Positions 21,347 through 35,900 of a stretch of 64,000 nucleotides of DNA are shown in pieces. The stretch covers positions 188,001 to 252,000 of the forward strand of contig NC_064040.1 of assembly GCF_932526225.1 (NCBI RefSeq), written 5' to 3'. This DNA is from Nematostella vectensis. Lineage: Eukaryota > Cnidaria > Anthozoa > Actiniaria > Edwardsiidae. Positions within the stretch are counted from its first letter, which is position 1. Each line of letters starts with the position of its first letter. Both the position numbers and the translations under genes were made by a program. The notes below the pieces were generated by a model. That model was given only the letters and a program-made list of their open reading frames with translations. It did no database searches and was not told the origin of the DNA.

Positions 21347-21678
21347 TGTGGCTACCGACGCGCGGTATACCTGTGGTAATTATATCGGTGTCACATGACT
21401 AAACAAGTTTGTACAAGTCAGAAAGTCAGAGTTTGTAATGGCCGACAGCTTGGTGAGTTTTTCATTTCCTCGATTCTTATGTCGTTTGTTATTCGCACTT
21501 ATAGCTGTAATTTTATTGTAGAAAACCGCTAGAAAGCTACATTGTAGAAGGAGCTGCCAGGTTCCGGAAGTTAATAAGTGTGTTATTCAAGCATCGGAAT
21601 AAATCGTTGTGTTTATAATCGGTTGTCGTCGTGGTTTATGAGCCCCATCGCCTCGCGGGCCTGCGCGAGGAGGTGACA
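21347..21678 (+). repeat. 3' LTR of the BEL/Pao element
   Basis: 332 bp, identical to the 5' LTR, followed directly by the second copy of the CTCGG target duplication (21679-21683). Satellite sequence then resumes at CGAGCTGTGCG exactly where it was interrupted. Confidence 0.97.
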
Positions 21679-24068
21679 CTCGGCGAGCTGTGCGTGGCGT
21701 AACCGTATTACAGGCCTGGGATCCTGGTTATTGTCCTCCCCATTGATGCGCGGGTTGGGATAACCTTGCAGAGTGTTGTACAGCATATTCGCTCGGAAAT
21801 ATCGGTGCTTGGGGCCTTCGGGTTCTTTACAGCCTTCCGTAAAAGCCTTGTGCTGCCATACCGATTGGGTAATCCGTATGTATGGTTTCCGTTTTGTTCT
21901 TCAGACCGGGTTCGATCCCAGACCAATGGGCTTTTTTTATTCGTTTTTTTTCTTTGTGCTTGACCCCCCTAATCCTGATTGGTTTTGCGCAAAAATAATA
22001 AAAAAAAGTGAGTTTGCAAAATAAGCTTGCTGGATTTATTGATTATATGTATTCAATTTGTTCCTAGGAAGTTAACAAAAAACACAAAGCAAAGAGTTTG
22101 AGGAAGTAAACAAGTATGTGAACTTTAATGTTCTATTTGAAGGGGTGCATTTTGTACAGGGAAGCATACATAGAATGCTTAACTGGTGGAGAGGGAAGAG
22201 GTAAAAGTTTATTGAGCATAATTTCAACAATAGCAGGGGGAAGAGAGGGGCACTCTCTTCATACAATATTGCAGTTGTTACCTATTATTAAATAAGTTTG
22301 TAACATGTCTTTGTTTATTAAGCAAGGTCTATTTCTGAGACAAGCAAACTCAAGTAAGGCTGTTGAAATAACAGGTGAGTGTTAAAAGAAAAACAATTAT
22401 CTGATTAGAAAACTACTGTAGATTCCTTTGCACCAAAATAAGAACAAACTTCATTTTGTTTGTTATTTATGAGGAACGAGATGAGCTCTACAAAGACATA
22501 AAGAAATATGTATTGCTCATCTAAATTATACAAGTAAATGATTATATTAAAAAAGAACTACTGTAAGTAATTAGAGTGGTTTTCATTAACCCGTGAAACA
22601 AAGTGTGATAGTTAAACGGTAATAGTTAGAAAAAAAACACAAAAAAGAACAATTGAATCAGATCACCACAAAGTGTAATACGCTAAAGCGTAGTTCACGG
22701 GTTAATGAAGGTTTTGACATTTCAACCTTACATCCACATGAAAGTAATGCCTAATATCGAGTGCCCTACAGTAAGTGTTTTGCAGTCAAGTTGTTTTCTG
22801 TTAGAAAGTAAAAAATTATTCTAAATAATAGTAATCATAGCTATGGTCACCACTTACACATATAGCACTTGTAATGAAAAGAAAGAAAAAATATATATAT
22901 ATGCAGTCAAACAACAGAATTGCATGATAACCTTGAATATATTGAATAAAGGACTGCAAAAAAACATCTTTTGTACTAGTTGCTTGGATTGACCCTTGGC
23001 TATTTTTAGCTGAATTCCCCTCCCCCTCTAAAAAAGAAAATAATAATAATAATAATAGAACAAAACTAAAAAGAAAACAAACACAACAGAGACCCCCACC
23101 AACAATTTTGATTTTTTTTACTTTCCTTTAAAAGGGGAGTGTCATGGTTAAGAGATTTGCAATAGCTCTAGAGCCCTGACACAATGAACTTCAGTGAAAT
23201 TCTAATACTGACTTATGAGCTTTTGGTACATGTGGGAGACTTTAAACAAAACAAAAAAAATGACCACAAACTGTCCATTAACATAGTTTTCAATATAATA
23301 TTGCATATTATTTAATAAGGTATTGACAGCTTTTAAAAAGTTCAACTGTTTGTAGACACTTAAAAGCCTACAATAAACACTGACTCCAGACATGCGCAGT
23401 ACTATGCTGCTGCCCCTTTAAAGTAAAATACAGCTTTACTTAGTAAGCGTAGACAATATTGCGGATTTTGTCAATATTCTAATATGAAGATGTCAATATT
23501 CTCCCCCCTTACGTCTTTATTTCTATTTATTTTATGCTTTTCACATGATACCAAAACAGCGTCTTTTTTCTTCTCTAATTTGATGTCATGTACACAATAA
23601 AAGAGATGCGCCCGTGCGCATGGCGAGTCCCCAAGGGACCCAAGACGCCCAAATAGACCTCTATTTTTTGTCATCCACAATCTCGGCGAGCTGTGCGTGG
23701 CGTAACCGTATTACAGGCCTGGGATCCTGGTTATTGTCCTCCCCACTAATGCGCGGGTTGGGATAACCTTGCAAGAGTGTTGTACAGCATATTCGCTCGG
23801 AAATATCGGTGCTTGGGGCCTTCGGGTTCTTTACAGCCTTCCGTAAAAGCCTTGTGCTGCCATACCGATTGGGTCATCCGTATGTATGGTTTCCGTTTTG
23901 TTCTTCAGACCGGGTTCGATCCCAGGCCAATGGGCTTTTTTTTTATTCGTTTTCTTTCTTTGTGCTTGACCCCCCTAATCCTGATTGGTTTTGCGCAAAA
24001 ATAATAAAAAAAAGTGAGTTTGCAAAATAAGCTTGCTGGATTTATTGATTATATGTATTCAATTTGTT

Positions 24069-25884
24069 CCTAGGAAGTTAACAAGAAACACGAAGCAAAG
24101 AGTTTGAGGAACATGTCTTTAACATGTTTATTAAGCAAGGTCTATTTCTGAGACAAGCAAACTCAAGTAAGGCTGTTGAAATAACAGGTGAGTGTTAAAA
24201 TAAAAACAATTATCTGATTAGAAAACTACTGTAGATTCCTTTGCACCAAAATAAGAACAAACTTTATTTTGTTTGTTATTTATGAGGAACGAGATGAGCT
24301 CTACAAAGACATAAAGAAATATGTATTGCTCATCTAAATTATACAAGTAAATGATAATATTAAAAAAGAACTACTGTAAGTAATTAGAGTGGTTTTCATT
24401 AACCCGTGAAACAAAGTGTGATAGTTAAACGGTAATAGTTAGAAAAAAAACACAAAAAAGAACAATAGAATCAGATCACCACAAAGTGTAATACGCTAAA
24501 GCGTAGTTCACGGGTTAATGAAGGTTTTGACATTTCAACCTTACATCCACATGAAAGTAATGCCTAATATCGAGTGCCCTACAGTAAGTGTTTTGCAGTC
24601 AAGTTGTTTTCTTTTAGTAGGTAAAAAATTATTCTAAATAATAGTAATCATAGCTATGGTCACCACTTACACATATAGAACTTGTAATGAAAAGAAAGAC
24701 AAAATATATATATATGCAGTCAAACAACAGAATTGCATGATAACCTTGAATATATTGAATAAAGGACTGCAAAAAAACATCTTTTGTACTAGTTGCTTGG
24801 ATTGACCCTTGGCTATTTTTAGCTGAATTCCCCTCCCCCTCTAAAAAAGAAAATAATAATAATAATAATAATAGAACAAAACTAAAAAGAAAACAAACAC
24901 AACAGAGACCCCCACCAACAATTTTGATTTTTTTTACTTTCCTTTAAAAGGGGAGTGTCATGGTTAAGAGATTTGCAATAGCTCTAGAGCCCTGACACAA
25001 TGAACTTCAGTGAAATTCTAATACTGACTTATGAGCTTTTGGTACATGTGGGAGACTTTAAACAAAACAAAAAAAATGACCACAAACTGTCCATTAACAT
25101 AGTTTTCAATATAATATTGCATATTATTTAATAAGGTATTGACAGCTTTTAAAAAGTTCAACTGTTTGTAGACACTTAAAAGCCTACAATAAACACTGAC
25201 TCCAGACATGCGCAGTACTATGCTGCTGCCCCTTTAAAGTAAAATACAGCTTTACTTAGTAAGCGTAGACAATATTGCGGATTTTGTCAATATTCTAATA
25301 TGAAGATGTCAATATTCTCCCCCCTTACGTCTTTATTTCTATTTATTTTATGCTTTTCACATGATACCAAAACAGCGTCTTTTTTCTACTCTAATTTGAT
25401 GCCATGTACACAATAAAAGAGATGCGCCCGTGCGCATGGCGAGTCCCCAAGGGACCCAAGACGCCCAAATAGACCTCTATTTTTTGTCATCCACAATCTC
25501 GGCGAGCTGTGCGTGGCGTAACCGTATTACAGGCCTGGGATCCTGGTTATTGTCCTCCCCATTAATGCGCGGGTTGGGATAACCTTGCAAGAGTGTTGTA
25601 CAGCATATTCGCTCGGAAATATCGGTGCTTGGGGCCTTCGGGTTCTTTACAGCCTTCCGTAAAAGCCTTGTGCTGCCATACCGATTGGGTAATCCGTATG
25701 TATGGTTTCCGTTTTGTTCTTCAGACCGGGTTCGATCCCAGGCCAATGGGCTTTTTTTTTATTCGTTTTCTTTCTTTGTGCTTGACCCCCCTAATCCTGA
25801 TTGGTTTTGCGCAAAAATAATAAAAAAAAGTGAGTTTGCAAAATAAGCTTGCTGGATTTATTGATTATATGTATTCAATTTGTT
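24069..25884 (+). repeat. Array-1 unit with a 190-bp deletion and small templated insertion
   Basis: After AGTTTGAGGA (24101-24110) the unit skips about 190 bp. It continues as ACATGTCTTTAACATGTTTATTAAGC, where others read AACATGTCTTTGTTTATTAAGC. The extra AACATG is a copy of sequence 11 bp upstream, a typical scar of end joining with a templated insertion. The rest of the unit is normal. Confidence 0.85.
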
Positions 25885-26911
25885 CCTAGGAAGTTAACAA
25901 AAAACACAAAGCAAAGAGTTTGAGGAAGTAAACAAGTATGTGAACTTTAATGTTCTATTTGAAGGGGTGCATTTTGTACAGGGAAGCATACATAGAATGC
26001 TTAACTGGTGGAGAGGGAAGAGGTAAAAGTTTATTGAGCATAATTTCAACAATAGCAGGGGGAAGAGAGTGGCACTCTCTTCATACAATATTGCAGTTGT
26101 TACCTATTATTAAATAAGTTTGTAACATGTCTTTGTTTATTAAGCAATGTCTATTTCTGAGACAAGCAAACTCAAGTAAGGCTGTTGAAATAACAGGTGA
26201 GTGTTAAAAGAAAACCAATTATCTGATTAGAAAACTACTGTAGATTCCTTTGCACCAAAATAAGAACAAACTTCATTTTGTTTGTTATTTATGAGGAACG
26301 AGATGAGCTCTACAAAGCCATAAAGAAATATGTATTGCTCATCTAAATTATACAAGTAAATGATAATATTAAAAAAGAACTACTGTAAGTAATTAGAGTG
26401 GTTTTCATTAACCCGTGAAACAAAGTGTGATAGTTAAACGGTAATAGTTAGTAAAACACAAAAAAGAACAAGTCCCCAAGGGACCCAAGATGCCCAAATA
26501 GACCTCTAGTTTTTGTCATCCACAATCTCGGCGAGCTGTGCGTGGCGTAACCGTATTACAGGCCTGGGATCCTGGTTATTGTCCTCCCCATTAATGCGCG
26601 GGTTGGGATAACCTTGCAAGAGTGTTGTACAGCATATTCGCTCGGAAATATTGGTGCTTGGGGCCTTCGGGTTCTTTACAGCCTTCCGTAAAAGCCTTGT
26701 GCTGCCATACCGATTGGGTAATCCGTATGTATGGTTTCCGTTTTGTTCTTCAGACCGGGTTCGATCCCAGGCCAATGGGCTTTTTTTTATTCGTTTTCCT
26801 TCTTTGTGCTTGACCCCACTAATCCTGATTGGTTTTGCGCAAAAATAATAAAAAAAGTGAGTTTGCAAAATAAGCTTGCTAGATTTATTGATTATATGTA
26901 TTCAATTTGTT
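25885..26911 (+). repeat. Array-1 unit truncated by a ~975-bp deletion
   Basis: This unit is only 1,027 bp long. At about 26472 the sequence jumps from AAAAAAGAACAA, inside the MITE, to GTCCCCAAGGGACCC in the GC-rich core. It has lost the right half of the MITE, the microsatellites, the purine tract and the first hairpin. The tRNA-like module (B box 26758-26768) is kept. Confidence 0.9.
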
Positions 26912-29900
26912 CCTAGGAAGTTAACAAAAAACACAAAGCAAAGAGTTTGAGGAAGTAAACAAGTATGTGAACTTTAATGTTCTATTTGAAGGGGTGCATT
27001 TTGTACAGGGAAGCACACATAGAATGCTTAACTGGTGGAGAGGGAAGAGGTAAAAGTTTATTGAGCATAATTTCAATAATAGCAGGGGGAAGAGAGGGGC
27101 ACTCTCTTCATACAATATTGCAGTTGTTACCTATTATTAAATAAGTTTGTAACATGTCTTTGTTTATTAAGCAAGGTCTATTTCTGAGACAAGCAAACTC
27201 AAGTAAGGCTGTTGAAATAACAGGTGAGTGTTAAAAGAAAAACAATTATCTGATTAGAAAACTACTGTAGATTCCTTTGCACCAAAATAAGAACAAACTT
27301 CATTTTGTTTGTTATTTATGGGGAACGAGATGAGCTCTACAAAGCCATAAAGAAATATGTATTGCTCATCTAAATTATACAAGTAAATGATAATATTAAA
27401 AAAGAACTAATGTAAGTAATTAGAGTGGTTTTCATTAACCCGTAAAACAAAGTGTGATAGTTAAACGGTAATAGTTAGAAAAAAACACAAAAAAGAACAA
27501 TAGAATCAGATCACCACAAAGTGTAATACGCTAAAGCGTACTTCACGGGTTAATGAAGGTTTTGACATTTCAACCTTACATCCACATGAAAGTAATGCCT
27601 AATATCAAGTGCGCTACAGTAAGTATTTTGCAGTCAAGTTGTTTTCTGTTAGTAGGTAAAAAATTATTCTAAATAATAGTAATCATAGCTATGGTCACCA
27701 CTTACACATATAGCACTTGTAATGAAAAGAAAGAAAAAATATATATATATGCAGTCAAACAACAGAATTGCATGATAACCTTGAATATATTGAATAAAGG
27801 ACTGCAAAAAAACATCTTTTGTACTAGTTGCTTGAATTGACCCTTGGCTATTTTTAGCTGAATTCCCCTCCCCCTCTAAAAAAGAAAATAATATTAATAA
27901 TAATAGAACAAAACTAAAAAGAAAACAAACACAACAGAGACCCCCACCAACAATTTTGATTTTTTTACTTTCCTTTAAAAGGGGAGTGTATTGGTTAAGA
28001 GATTTGCAATAGCTCTAGAGCCCTGACACAATGAACTTTAGTGAAATTCTAATACTGACTTATGAGCTTTTGGTACATGTGGGAGACTTTAAACAAAACA
28101 AAAAAATGACCACAAACTGTCCATTAACATAGTTTTCAATATAATATTGCATATTATTTAATAAGGTATTGACAGCTTTTAAAAAGTTCAACTGTTTGTA
28201 GACACTTAAAAGCCTACAATAAACACTGACTCCAGACATGCGCAGTACTATGCTGCTGCCCCTTTAAAGTAAAATACAGCTTTACTTAGTCAGCGTAGAC
28301 AATATTGCGGATTTTGTCAATATTCTAATATGAAGATGTCAATATTCTCCCCCCTTACGTCTTTATTTCTATTTATTTTATGCTTTTCACATGATACCAA
28401 AACAGCGTCTTTTTTCTTCGCTAATTTGATGTCATGTACACAATAAAAGAGATGCGGCCGTGCGCATGGCGAGTCCCCAAGGGACCCAAGACGCCCAAAT
28501 AGACCTCTATTTTTTGTCATCCACAATCTCGGCGAGCTGTGCGTGGCGTAACCGTATTACAGGCCTGGAATCCTGGTTATTGTCCTCCCCATTAATGCGC
28601 GGGTTGGGATAACCTTGCAAGAGTGTTGTACAGCATATTCGCTCGGAAATATCGGTGCTTGGGGCCTTCGGGTTCTTTACAGCCTTCCGTAAAAGCCTTG
28701 TGCTGCCATACCGATTGGGTAATCCGTATGTATGGTTTCCGTTTTGTTCTTCAGACCGGGTTCGATCCCAGGCCAATGGGCTTTTTTTTATTCGTTTTCT
28801 TTCTTTGTGCTTGACCCCACTAATCCTGATTGGTTTTGCGCAAAAATAATAAAAAAAGTGAGTTTGCAAAATAAGCTTGCTAGATTTATTGATTATATGT
28901 ATTCAATTTGTTCCTAGGAAGTTAACAAAAAACACAAAGCAAAGAGTTTGAGGAAGTAAACAAGTATGTGAACTTTAATATTCTATTTGAAGGGGTGCAT
29001 TTTGTACAGGGAAGCACACATAGAATGCTTAACTGGTGGAGAGGGAAGAGGTAAAAGTTTATTGAGCATAATTTCAACAATAGCAGGGGGAAGAGAGGGG
29101 CACTCTCTTCATACAATATTGCAGTTGTTACCTATTATTAAATAAGTTTGTAACATGTCTTTGTTTATTAAGCAAGGTCTATTTCTGAGACAAGCAAACT
29201 CAAGTAAGGCTGTTGAAATAACAGGTGAGTGTTAAAAGAAAAACAATTATCTGATTAGAAAACTACTGTAGATTCCTTTGCACCAAAATAAGAACAAACT
29301 TCATTTTGTTTGTTATTTATGGGGAACGAGATGAGCTCTACAAAGCCATAAAGAAATATGTATTGCTCATCTAAATTATACAAGTAAATGATAATATTAA
29401 AAAAGAACTACTGTAAGTAATTAGAGTGGTTTTCATTAACCCGTGAAACAAAGTGTGATAGTTAAACGGTAATAGTTAGAAAAAAACACAAAAAAGAACA
29501 ATAGAATCAGATCACCACAAAGTGTAATACGCTAAAGCGTAGTTCACGGGTTAATGAAGGTTTTGACATTTCAACCTTACATCCCCATGAAAGTAATGCC
29601 TAGTATCAAGTGCGCTACAGTAAGTATTTTGCAGTCAAGTTGTTTTCTGTTAGTAGGTAAAAAATTATTCTAAATAATAGTAATCATAGCTATGGTCACC
29701 ACTTACACATATAGCACTTGTAATGAAAAGAAAGAAAAAATATATATATATGCAGTCAAACAACAGAATTGCATGATAACCTTGAATATATTGAATAAAG
29801 GACTGCAAAAAGACATCTTTTGTACTAGTTGCTTGAATTGACCCTTGGCTATTTTTAGCTGAATTCCCCTCCCCCTCTAAAAAAGAAAATAATAATAATA

Positions 29901-32900
29901 ATAATAGAACAAAACTAAAAAGAAAACAAACACAACAGAGACCCCCACCAACAATTTTGATTTTTTTACTTTCCTTTAAAAGGGGAGTGTCATGGTTAAG
30001 AGATTTGCAATAGCTCTAGAGCCCTGACACAATGAACTTCAGTGAAATTCTAATACTGACTTATGAGCTTTTGGTACATGTGGGAGACTTTAAACAAAAC
30101 AAAAAAATGACCACAAACTGTCCATTAACATAGTTTTCAATATAATATTGCATATTATTTAATAAGGTATTGACAGCTTTTAAAAAGTTCAACTGTTTGT
30201 AGACACTTAAAAGCCTACAATAAACACTGACTCCAGACATGCGCAGTACTATGCTGCTGCCCCTTTAAAGTAAAATACAGCTTTACTTAGTCAGCGTAGA
30301 CAATATTGCGGATTTTGTCAATATTCTAATATGAAGATGTCAATATTCTCCCCCCTTACGTCTTTATTTCTATTTATTTTATGCTTTTCACATGATACCA
30401 AAACAGCTTTCTTTTTTCTTCGCTAATTTGATGTCATGTACACAATAAAAGAGATGCGCCCGTGCGCATGGCGAGTCCCCAAGGGACCCAAGACGCCCAA
30501 ATAGACCTCTATTTTTTGTCATCCACAATCTCGGCGAGCTGTGCGTGGCGTAACCGTATTACAGGCCTGGGATCCTGGTTATTGGCCTCCCCATTAATGC
30601 GCGGGTTGGGATAACCTTGCAAGAGTGTTGTACAGCATATTCGCTCGGAAATATTGGTGCTTGGGGCCTTCAGGTTCTTTACAGCCTTCCGCAAAAGCCT
30701 TGTGCTGCCATACCGATTGGGTAATCCGTATGTATGGTTTCCGTTTTGTTCTTCAGACCGGGTTCGATCCCAGGCCAATGGGCTTTTTTTTTTATTCGTT
30801 TTCTTTCTTTGTGCTTATTCCCCCTAATCCTGATTGGTTTTGCGCAAAAATAATAAAAAAAAGTGAGTTTGCAAAATAAGCTTGCTAGATTTATTGATTA
30901 TATGTATTCAATTTGTTCCTAGGAAGTTAACAAAAAACACAAAGCAAAGAGTTTGAGGAAGTAAACAAGTATGTGAACTTTAATGTTCTATTTGAAGGGG
31001 TGCATTTTGTACAGGGAAGCATACATAGAATGCTTAACTGGTGGAGAGGGAAGAGGTAAAAGTTTATTGAGCATAATTTCAACAATAGCAGGGGGAAGAG
31101 AGGGGCACTCTCTTCATACAATATTGCAGTTGTTACCTATTATCAAATAAGTTTGTAACATGTCTTTGTTTATTAAGCAAGGTCTATTTCTGAGGCAAGC
31201 AAACTCAAGTAAGGCTGTTGAAATAACAGGTGAGTGTTAAAAGAAAAACAATTATCTGATTAGAAAACTACTGTAGATTCCTTTGCACCAAAATAAGAAC
31301 AAACTTCATTTTGTTTGTTATTTATGAGGAACGAGATGAGCTCTACAAAGCCATAAAGAAATATGTATTGCTCATCTAAATTATACAAGTAAATGATAAT
31401 ATTAAAAAAGAACTACTGTAAGTAATTAGAGTGGTTTTCATTAACCCGTGAAACAAAGTGTGATAGTTAAACGGTAATAGTTAGTAAAACACAAAGAAGA
31501 ACAATAGAATCAGATCACCACAAAGTGTAATACGCTAAAGCGTAGTTCACGGGTTAATGAAGGTTTTGACATTTCAACCTTACATCCACATGAAAGTAAT
31601 GCCTAATATCGAGTGCCCTACAGTAAGTGTTTTGCAGTCAAGTTGTTTTCTGTTAGTAGGTAAAAAAATATTCTAAATAATAGTAATCATAGCTATGGTC
31701 ACCACTTACACATATAGAACTTGTAATGAAAAGAAAGACAAAATATATATATATGCAGTCAAACAACAGAATTGCATGATAACCTTGAATATATTGAATA
31801 AAGGACTGCAAAAAAACATCTTTTGTACTAGTTGCTTGAATTGACCCTTGGCTATTTTTAGCTGAATTCCGCTCCCCCTCTAAAAAAGAAAATAATAATA
31901 ATAATAGAACAAAACTAAAAAGAAAACAAACACAACAGAGACCCCCACCAACAATTTTGATTTTTTTTACTTTCCTTTAAAAGGGGAGTGTCATGGTTAA
32001 GAGATTTGCAATAGCTCTAGAGCCCTGATACAATGAACTTCAGTGAAATTCTAATACTGACTTATGAGCTTTTGGTACATGTGTGAGACTTTAAACAAAA
32101 CAAAAAAAATGACCACAAACTGTCCATTAACATAGTTTTCAATATAATATTGCATATTATTTAATAAGGTATTGACAGCTTTTAAAAAGTTCAACTGTTT
32201 GTTGACACTTAAAAGCCTACAATAATCACTGACTCCAGACATGAGCAGTACTATGTTGCTGCCCCTTTAAAGTAAAATACAGCTTTACTTAGTCAGCGTA
32301 GACAAAATTGCGGATTTTGTCAATATTCTAATGTGAAGATGTCAATATTCTCCCCCCTTACGTCTTTATTTCTATTTATTTTATGATTTTCACATGATAC
32401 CAAAACAGCGTCTTTTTTCTTCGCTAATTTGATGTCATGTACACAATAAAAGAGATGCGCCCGTGCGCATGGCGAGTCCCCAAGGGACCCAAGACGCCCA
32501 AATAGACCTCTAGTTTTTGTCATCCACAATCTCGGCGAGCTGTGCGTGGCGTAACCGTATTACAGGCCTGGGATCCTGGTTATTGTCCTCCCCATTAATG
32601 CGCGGGTTGGGATAACCTTGCAAGAGTGTTGTACAGCATATTCGCTCGGAAATATTGGTGCTTGGGGCCTTCGGGTTCTTTACAGCATTCCGTAAAAGCC
32701 TTGTGCTGCCATACCGATTGGGTAATCCGTATGTATGGTTTCCGTTTTGTTCTTCAGACCGGGTTCGATCCCAGGCCAATGGGCTTTTTTTTATTCGTTT
32801 TCTTTCTTTGTGCTTGACCCCACTAATCCTGATTGGTTTTGCGCAAAAATAATAAAAAAAGTGAGTTTGCAAAATAAGCTTGCTAGATTTATTGATTATA

Positions 32901-35900
32901 TGTATTCAATTTGTTCCTAGGAAGTTAACAAAAAACACAAAGCAAAGAGTTTGAGGAAGTAAACAAGTATGTGAACTTTAATGTTCTATTTGAAGGGGTG
33001 CATTTTGTACAGGGAAGCACACATAGAATGCTTAACTGGTGGAGAGGGAAGAGGTAAAAGTTTATTGAGCATAATTTCAACAATAGCAGGGGGAAGAGAG
33101 GGGCACTCTCTTCATACAATATTGCAGTTGTTACCTATTATTAAATAAGTTTGTAACATGTCTTTGTTTATTAAGCAAGGTCTATTTCTGAGACAAGCAA
33201 ACTCAAGTAAGGCTGTTGAAATAACAGGTGAGTGTTAAAAGAAAAACAATTATCTGATTAGAAAACTACTGTAGATTCCTTTGCACCAAAATAAGAACAA
33301 ACTTCATTTTGTTTGTTATTTATGAGGAACGAGATGAGCTCTACAAAGCCATAAAGAAATATGTATTGCTCATCTAAATTATACAAGTAAATGATAATAT
33401 TAAAAAAGAACTACTGTAAGTAATTAGAGTGGTTTTCATTAACCCGTGAAACAAAGTGTGATAGTTAAACGGTAATAGTTAGTAAAACACAAAGAAGAAC
33501 AATAGAATCAGATCACCACAAAGTGTAATACGCTAAAGCGTAGTTCACGGGTTAATGAAGGTTTTGACATTTCAACCTTACATCCACATGAAAGTAATGC
33601 CTAATATCGAGTGCCCTACAGTAAGTGTTTTGCAGTCAAGTTGTTTTCTGTTAGTAGGTAAAAAAATATTCTAAATAATAGTAATCATAGCTATGGTCAC
33701 CACTTACACATATAGAACTTGTAATGAAAAGAAAGACAAAATATATATATATGCAGTCAAACAACAGAATTGCATGATAACCTTGAATATATTGAATAAA
33801 GGACTGCAAAAAAACATCTTTTGTACTAGTTGCTTGAATTGACCCTTGGCTATTTTTAGCTGAATTCCGCTCCCCCTCTAAAAAAGAAAATAATAATAAT
33901 AATAGAACAAAACTAAAAAGAAAACAAACACAACAGAGACCCCCACCAACAATTTTGATTTTTTTTACTTTCCTTTAAAAGGGGAGTGTCATGGTTAAGA
34001 GATTTGCAATAGCTCTAGAGCCCTGATACAATGAACTTCAGTGAAATTCTAATACTGACTTATGAGCTTTTGGTACATGTGTGAGACTTTAAACAAAACA
34101 AAAAAAATGACCACAAACTGTCCATTAACATAGTTTTCAATATAATATTGCATATTATTTAATAAGGTATTGACAGCTTTTAAAAAGTTCAACTGTTTGT
34201 TGACACTTAAAAGCCTACAATAATCACTGACTCCAGACATGAGCAGTACTATGTTGCTGCCCCTTTAAAGTAAAATACAGCTTTACTTAGTCAGCGTAGA
34301 CAAAATTGCGGATTTTGTCAATATTCTAATGTGAAGATGTCAATATTCTCCCCCCTTACGTCTTTATTTCTATTTATTTTATGATTTTCACATGATACCA
34401 AAACAGCGTCTTTTTTCTTCGCTAATTTGATGTCATGTACACAATAAAAGAGATGCGCCCGTGCGCATGGCGAGTCCCCAAGGGACCCAAGACGCCCAAA
34501 TAGACCTCTAGTTTTTGTCATCCACAATCTCGGCGAGCTGTGCGTGGCGTAACCGTATTACAGGCCTGGGATCCTGGTTATTGTCCTCCCCATTAATGCG
34601 CGGGTTGGGATAACCTTGCAAGAGTGTTGTACAGCATATTCGATCGGAAATATCGGTGCTTGGGGCCTTCGGGTTCTTTACAGCCTTCCGCAAAAGCCTT
34701 GTGCTGCCATACCGATTGGGTAATCCGTATGTATGGTTTCCGTTTTGTTCTTCAGACCGGGTTCGATCCCAGGCCAATGGGCTTTTTTTTTATTCGTTTT
34801 CTTTCTTTGTGCTGGACCCCCCTAATCCTGATTGGTTTTGCGCAAAAATAAAAAAAAAAAGTGAGTTTGCAAAATAAGCTTGCTGGATTTATTGATTATA
34901 TGTATTCAATTTGTTCCTAGGAAGTTAACAAAAAACACAAAGCAAAGAGTTTGAGGAAGTAAACAAGTATGTGAACTTTAATGTTCTTTTTGAAGGGGTG
35001 CATTTTGTACAGGGAAGCATACATAGAATGCTTAACTGGTGGAGAGGGAAGAGGTAAAAGTTTATTGAGCATAATTTCAACAATAGCAGGGGGAAGAGAG
35101 GGGCACTCTCTTCATACAATATTGCAGTTGTTACCTATTATTAAATAAGTTTGTAACATGTCTTTGTTTATTAAGCAAGGTCTATTTCTGAGGCAAGCAA
35201 ACTCAAGTAAGGCTGTTGAAATAACAGGTGAGTGTTAAAAGAAAAACAATTATCTGATTAGAAAACTACTGTAGATTCCTTTGCACCAAAATAAGAACAA
35301 ACTTCATTTTGCTTGTTATTTATGAGGAACGAGATGAGCTCTACAAAGCCATAAAGAAATATGTATTGCTTATCTTAATTATACAAGTAAATGATAATAT
35401 TAAAAAAGAACTACTGTAAGTAATTAGAGTGGTTTTCATTAACCCGTGAAACAAAGTGTGATAGTTAAACGGTAATAGTTAGTAAAACACAAAGAAGAAC
35501 AATAGAATCAGATCACCACAAAGTGTAATACGCTAAAGCGTAGTTCACGGGTTAATGAAGGTTTTGACATTTCAACCTTACATCCACATGAAAGTAATGC
35601 CTAATATCGAGTGCCCTACAGTAAGTGTTTTGCAGTCAAGTTGTTTTCTGTTAGTAGGTAAAAAAATATTCTAAATAATAGTAATCATAGCTATGGTCAC
35701 CACTTACACATATAGAACTTGTAATGAAAAGAAAGACAAAATATATATATATGCAGTCAAACAACAGAATTGCATGATAACCTTGAATATATTGAATAAA
35801 GGACTGCAAAAAAACATCTTTTGTACTAGTTGCTTGAATTGACCCTTGGCTATTTTTAGCTGAATTCCGCTCCCCCTCTAAAAAAGAAAATAATAATAAT

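Larger units (their letters stand above)
14391..21678 (+). mobile_element. BEL/Pao LTR retrotransposon, full length, recently inserted
   Basis: A 7,288-bp element has 332-bp LTRs that start TGTGG and end GTGACA. It is flanked by the 5-bp target duplication CTCGG (14386-14390 and 21679-21683), so it sits inside the GC-rich core of a satellite unit. The LTRs are identical when compared base by base by eye, so insertion was recent. The internal order Gag, aspartic protease, RT, RNase H, integrase, C-terminal DUF5641-like region is that of BEL/Pao. No TGG-starting primer-binding site is visible right after the 5' LTR. The tract before the 3' LTR, around 21335-21346 (TTTAGGGGCCGG), is only weakly purine-rich. 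The element is probably non-autonomous: the Gag-Pol frame is broken in a six-T run at 15543-15548 and an RT catalytic residue is changed. It is not repeated in other units. Confidence 0.97.

Noticed and set aside
25477-25746. Recurring 89-codon open frame on the minus strand of the GC-rich core, and the overlapping 69-codon frame next to it, in most units
   Set aside because: It recurs only because the units are recent copies. Several copies carry stops (near 49058 and 52978), a frameshift (about 21770), a lost start (51184, 55196, 57116) or a SINE insertion, and the frame reads antisense through the tRNA-like module. No domain is recognised.
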